A DNA stretch of 64,000 nt. Source: Beaufortia kweichowensis (Eukaryota; Chordata; Actinopteri; Cypriniformes; Gastromyzontidae). The notes below the pieces were generated by a model. It had not been told where the DNA came from. It worked only from the letters and a program-made list of their open reading frames with translations, and searched no databases. Made by a program: the position numbers and the translations under genes. The stretch covers positions 4,024,974 to 4,088,973 of the forward strand of contig CM032817.1 of the NCBI GenBank assembly GCA_019155185.1. The letters are read 5' to 3'. Position 1 is the first letter of the stretch; every line of letters starts with the position of its first letter. Below are positions 60,413-64,000 of the stretch, one piece after another.

Positions 60413-60849
60413 CCTCTAAAATTATGTTTGAATGGTCATCCAAACAAAAAATGTTTACAACATAGCAAAAAGTCAGTTTAACAGCCCCTTAAGCCCCTAG
60501 ACCTAAATGAGGCTGTTTCACAAGGTCAAACAGACTTTTCATATGTCGATGATAAATCACTCCCATATAGGGCAGTAATGCACCAGCCTCAATAGGCAGT
60601 TTGGGGGGAGATTAGATTCGAGAAGGAGGGGTGGAGCAGAAGAAAAAGGGGTCTCCTGGGTGTACTTAATCCACTGACGACAAGCAACAAGAGTATAATT
60701 ACAGGGTGAAAATGTGAGAGGATACATGTGGCTGTCGCATAAAATGACACATTTTGATGCATTCCATATGGCATCACCTAAGCAATCTAGAGAGATCAAT
60801 TATAGAGAAACTGGGAATCTGATTGGCCAGTTCCCCGTGGACCACGGCA
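60413..60849. other. Unique non-coding sequence
   Basis: Includes an inverted CCAAT (GATTGGCCAG) at about 60,821, 30 bp upstream of the MEF2/TATA-like site. Minus frames near 60.6-60.8 kb are featureless. Confidence 0.4.
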
Positions 60850-60859
60850 CTATATATAG
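60850..60859. promoter_or_regulatory. MEF2-type site / TATA-like box
   Basis: CTATATATAG is an exact match to the palindromic MEF2 consensus YTAWWWWTAR. It also reads as a TATA box, with an inverted CCAAT about 30 bp upstream and a GTGGACCAC palindrome between. Either an enhancer or a cryptic promoter is possible. Confidence 0.35.
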
Positions 60860-61865
60860 CTGTGCAAAAAGCAACAAGAGCATTTTAATTAATTAAGTGT
60901 GACCAAAACACCAAATTGATTCCAGATTGATAAATAAGACCAACAGCTAAACAGCTATGCTAATGTGTATGTTATCACTAATATCAGACAAATTTAAGGA
61001 CAAATTAAGGGACCATAGTAAATAAAGAATAAGACCGCATAAAATGGCATGGGCATTTTACTTGCACTGTGACAAGGTATTTTAAAGATGACCATGGTGT
61101 GCTAATGTTTTTTGGTCCAAAAACAATTAACTGATGGTACCATGTGAACAATAATGAAATTATAGATTAACTAATGAGTCCTGTCTGATTCTTTAAAACA
61201 AAAACTTGCTACTTGTTGTTGGGTCCTGAAAAAAAGTGGGTGTGATTATTATTTTCCAAAAAATCACAATAAATTCACACTGCATGGTTCACATCTACAC
61301 TAGGTTAATATATCTGCCTTGAGCAGAAAAAATGCAAATCGCCTTCCAATAATGGGTGAATGCAGTCACAAAAGCAGGTTAATTAAATTGTTATGCTTGG
61401 TCACATATTTTAGAATACATGACAGGAACATAAAAAAATCCAGCAAAAACTACGTGCACGGCTCATGCTGCATAACAGCACAGATTGAATAAAACATTTA
61501 ATTTTGAGGTGTGAGTTTGTATAAAAAAAATCATGTTCTCGATATTTTCCATTTTTATGCCTCCAGCTACAAAAACTGTTTACAATTTACCAGTATGTTT
61601 GACCATTTATAGCATGTAGATTTTTTCAGTTTCCATTCAATGCGGTCCATTAGGTTTTTTAGAACTGATTTGAGGTTGTCAAAGATTCAAACCAATGACA
61701 TGTACTGCTACAAATGTTGGAGCTTTGGAAAATGGAAGAGAAAAAGCATTGGAAGATGGGGGTCAGACAGACATGCACATACTGTAAGAACTCTTTTAAA
61801 CCCGTCTTCTAAAGAAGATCTGTAAACATGGTAAGAAAGACGAACAAGGTATATGAGTATATTTT
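60860..61865. other. AT-rich non-coding sequence with one palindromic patch
   Basis: At 61,091-61,146, ACCATGGTGTGCTAATG and TGATGGTACCATGTG form a diverged fold-back like the repeat at 35,862. No gene recognised. Confidence 0.4.
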
Positions 61866-62055
61866 AAGGTTATTCAAATTATTAATCTTTGCTTATGTTA
61901 GTGGATACAAATACAGTTGGTTTGTTCATGTTAGTTCATTGTGAATTAACAAATGCTAAGAGCCACAATATTTAATTAAAGAAAATGTTAATATGCGAAG
62001 ATTAATTAATGCTGTAGAAATATTGTTCACTGTTTGCTCATGTTAACTAATTAGC
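61866..62055. mobile_element. Common fish DNA repeat (TTAGTTCATTG...GTTAACTAA)
   Basis: TTATTAATCTTTGCTTATG, GTTCATGTTAGTTCATTGTG, GAATTAACAAATGCTAAG, GATTAATTAATGCTGTAG, AAATATTGTTCACTG and CTCATGTTAACTAATTA follow in order a very abundant teleost non-autonomous DNA repeat as I remember it. The high similarity across nearly 190 bp makes the assignment good; terminal repeats are eroded. Confidence 0.7.
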
Positions 62056-62878
62056 AATTGCCAATAATCAAATATAAAGCAATAATAGATTGTATTTCAT
62101 TTAAATAATTCCACTCTGTTTAATATTTTATAATCTGATGATATGACAGTCACACATTTGTAAGTACAGCATAAGGATCCAGATGCATTTTGAGGCCACT
62201 GTTCACTGTATATCTGTCAGTGTGATACGAAAGCAAGCGAGCGCAAATGTTCAAATGCAGCTGTGTTTCTAAGCCAAAAGTGCAGTGAGTTCTCCATCAG
62301 TTTTGGGATGGGCTGCGAATGTGCAGGTGTCGTTGAGCGCTTGCTAATGAGTAGCAGCCTGTGCGAAAGCTGTTAAAAGAACGTTGCATTCAGAATCCCG
62401 TTCACGACAAATCGCATTCACACGCTTGTCCACACTGAACAGAAAGTGCTATTGTGTGGGTGGTACGCTTTCCTAACAGGACTGATCTGAAATCAGTTAA
62501 CAGCTAGGCCCTGTATTATTTAGGATACGGACGTGTTAAGAGAAGCCGTTCTGAGATCAGATCGCGCTGTTCAGCTATTTATGCAGCATCTGCTGGGTTT
62601 CTACGAGGAGGCATTTGACAGGTTGTGAAAAGACAACGGGAGATGCTTTTTAGTCTCCTTGGGTAGGTGCACATCATCGTCTCTACTGTCATAATATTAA
62701 TCCGCCCTCTTTTATATTCGCTGACATGCACATTAATATTGATGATGCCTACTGTATGGGGAAAACATTGGTTGCTGATGATGTCACCCTTCTTGCAAGA
62801 GATGTGAGAACAATGCTCAGGGATGAGTAAAGTTTGACCTTACTGAGCTGAAGGAATCACTTTTTTATTTATTTACAG
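62056..62878. other. Unique non-coding sequence
   Basis: The block 62,200-62,640 is unique and less AT-rich, with CpGs, and might be regulatory. No gene recognised. Confidence 0.4.
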
Positions 62879-62930
62879 TAAGGAAATTTAATCAACAAGA
62901 AATTAAAACTTTGGAGGAATCTACCTTTAT
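62879..62930 (+). CDS. Weak candidate exon A, plus strand
   Basis: The acceptor TTTTTTATTTATTTACAG ends at 62,878 and the donor TTTAT|GTAAGTATT starts at 62,931. Of the three frames only one is open (phase 1 in, phase 2 out): RKFNQQEIKTLEESTF. It is charged and protein-like but short. Its exit phase fits exon B at 63,398. At 52 bp an open frame is expected by chance fairly often. No family recognised. Confidence 0.15.
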
Positions 62931-63397
62931 GTAAGTATTTTAAAATGTATTTTGAACAGTAAATCAGAACCGTCTTTTCTAAAGCATTTTTAGCTTTCCC
63001 ACAGCATAATATATTCCCATTTTAAAAATCATTTTACTACAATGGCACTTTGAGTTCTAGCACAAGGGCTTGCATGAACACTTCAATTCTGAAATTAACT
63101 TACAGAAGAGTACTACAGTATGTAAAGCGGATTGTAGCTGAAGTGTGTAATTTTTCAATGTTAAAATACTTCAATGCAAGCATAATTTGCAAACACAAAC
63201 TAAGTAAGCCATCTGCGGGCTGATTTGCGAAAAGAACAGTGTGGCTGTGCAAAGCTATTAAAACATATAATACTGGCTCAAGCAATGGCATGAGTTTGGG
63301 GTACAGTATCTGCTAAAACAATCATGTTTCTTAACAAACAAAATACTAAAAACAAGTGCATGGAATTAATTTTTTTCCCCTTTCTGTTAAACTTCAG

Positions 63398-63440
63398 TGG
63401 GCCAAAGGAGGCCTTTAAAGTCTGGTTGACTACATCTAAG
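63398..63440 (+). CDS. Weak candidate exon B, plus strand
   Basis: A strong pyrimidine tract and acceptor, TTTCTGTTAAACTTCAG, ends at 63,397 and the donor ATCTAAG|GTAAGG starts at 63,441. The only open frame is phase 2 in, phase 0 out, exactly complementing exon A: the split codon AT|T gives Ile, then GPKEAFKVWLTTSK. Two stop-containing frames are excluded. The phase match adds modest support. No family recognised. Confidence 0.15.
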
Positions 63441-64000
63441 GTAAGGCGTGCTTTTATTTTTCCATGAACATGACTGTTATGATATTTAGTCATGTCTAGA
63501 CTTGGCCAGGAATTTCAGGCTTTAGCATAATGATCTAATTTGGTAAATGAAAGACACAGCAGCTGATTGGTCAGCTTTAACATGCATTAACCAGAAAAAA
63601 GGAATGTTACTGCCATATGTATCTAGTCATCCTATAGTAGATATTCCATCTGGCAGTAGAATTATGTCAATAGGTAAAAATGTTACTGCAATGATTATGC
63701 CATGGTCAATACATTTGTGTGGCTAGCAGTAGGAAGAACTGATTGAGAAACACAGAGTAACATAAATCTCTCTTGATGTGAAGCAAAGTAGAGTTTGATA
63801 CAATGTCACTTGACACATTCATAGAGAAAATAACACATACAGCTATAGATTTTGGACATTCCAGTCACCCGTATTCTATGCCCAAAAAAGCGCAAAAAAC
63901 ACATATGCCCATGCAAGACAACCAGCCACACAGCTGGTTTAGTTTCCACAGGTGGGAAAAATCACGAAACGCACATTACATCATTTTTCGTCATTTAGTC
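63441..64000. other. Unique non-coding sequence with a repeat-like core
   Basis: GCAGCTGATTGGTCAGCTTT at about 63,559 is similar to the repeat at 41,715 in reverse. Otherwise nothing was recognised up to the window edge. Confidence 0.4.

Overview
The window looks like non-coding DNA from a teleost fish, most likely a cyprinid. It is AT-rich and stop-rich on both strands, has no operons or long reading frames, and carries vertebrate microsatellites. Its small dispersed repeats resemble, from memory, families common in cyprinid genomes: tRNA-derived SINEs, palindromic MITEs opening TTAAAGGGATAGTTCACC, a CACTA-type MITE and a solo LTR. No complete gene can be supported. The longest reading frames (SL/RE dipeptide proteins near 23.2-23.6 kb) are translations of a GA microsatellite.

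Layout. 0-3.3 kb: unique sequence with a small minisatellite-like fragment. 3,279-3,643: a solo LTR with perfect 5-bp target duplications. 3.6-8 kb: unique sequence with a decayed SINE. 8,026-8,224: an intact palindromic MITE. 8.2-17.7 kb: mostly unique, with a CT microsatellite, MITE remnants and enhancer-like blocks. 17.7-18 kb: a strong CTCF-type motif beside an 88-codon frame with a regular coiled-coil heptad. 18-33 kb: an ATT/AAT palindrome, a 263-bp GA tract, repeat remnants, a perfect 13-bp hairpin and several unique enhancer-like blocks. 33-46 kb: an RFX-type X-box and several repeat fragments. 46-55 kb: a CACTA MITE, a hAT-like MITE, and two candidate minus-strand coding exons 8 kb apart; the upstream one has a strong Kozak context and lies next to a GC-box/TATA region. 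55-62 kb: a long TA tract inside a repeat, a second SINE type, enhancer-like blocks and a MEF2 site. 62-64 kb: a common fish repeat and two phase-compatible plus-strand exon-like segments.

Interpretation. The window is probably a large intron or gene desert with scattered regulatory DNA. The best leads for something undescribed are the possible minus-strand transcript (54.8 to 46.5 kb) and the heptad frame beside the CTCF motif. All exon calls are inferences from splice signals and frame; no protein family was recognised. Repeat family names come from memory of consensus features and were not checked by search. Enhancer-like calls rest only on sequence texture (unique, balanced composition, clustered homeodomain/SOX/POU cores), because conservation cannot be seen from one sequence.
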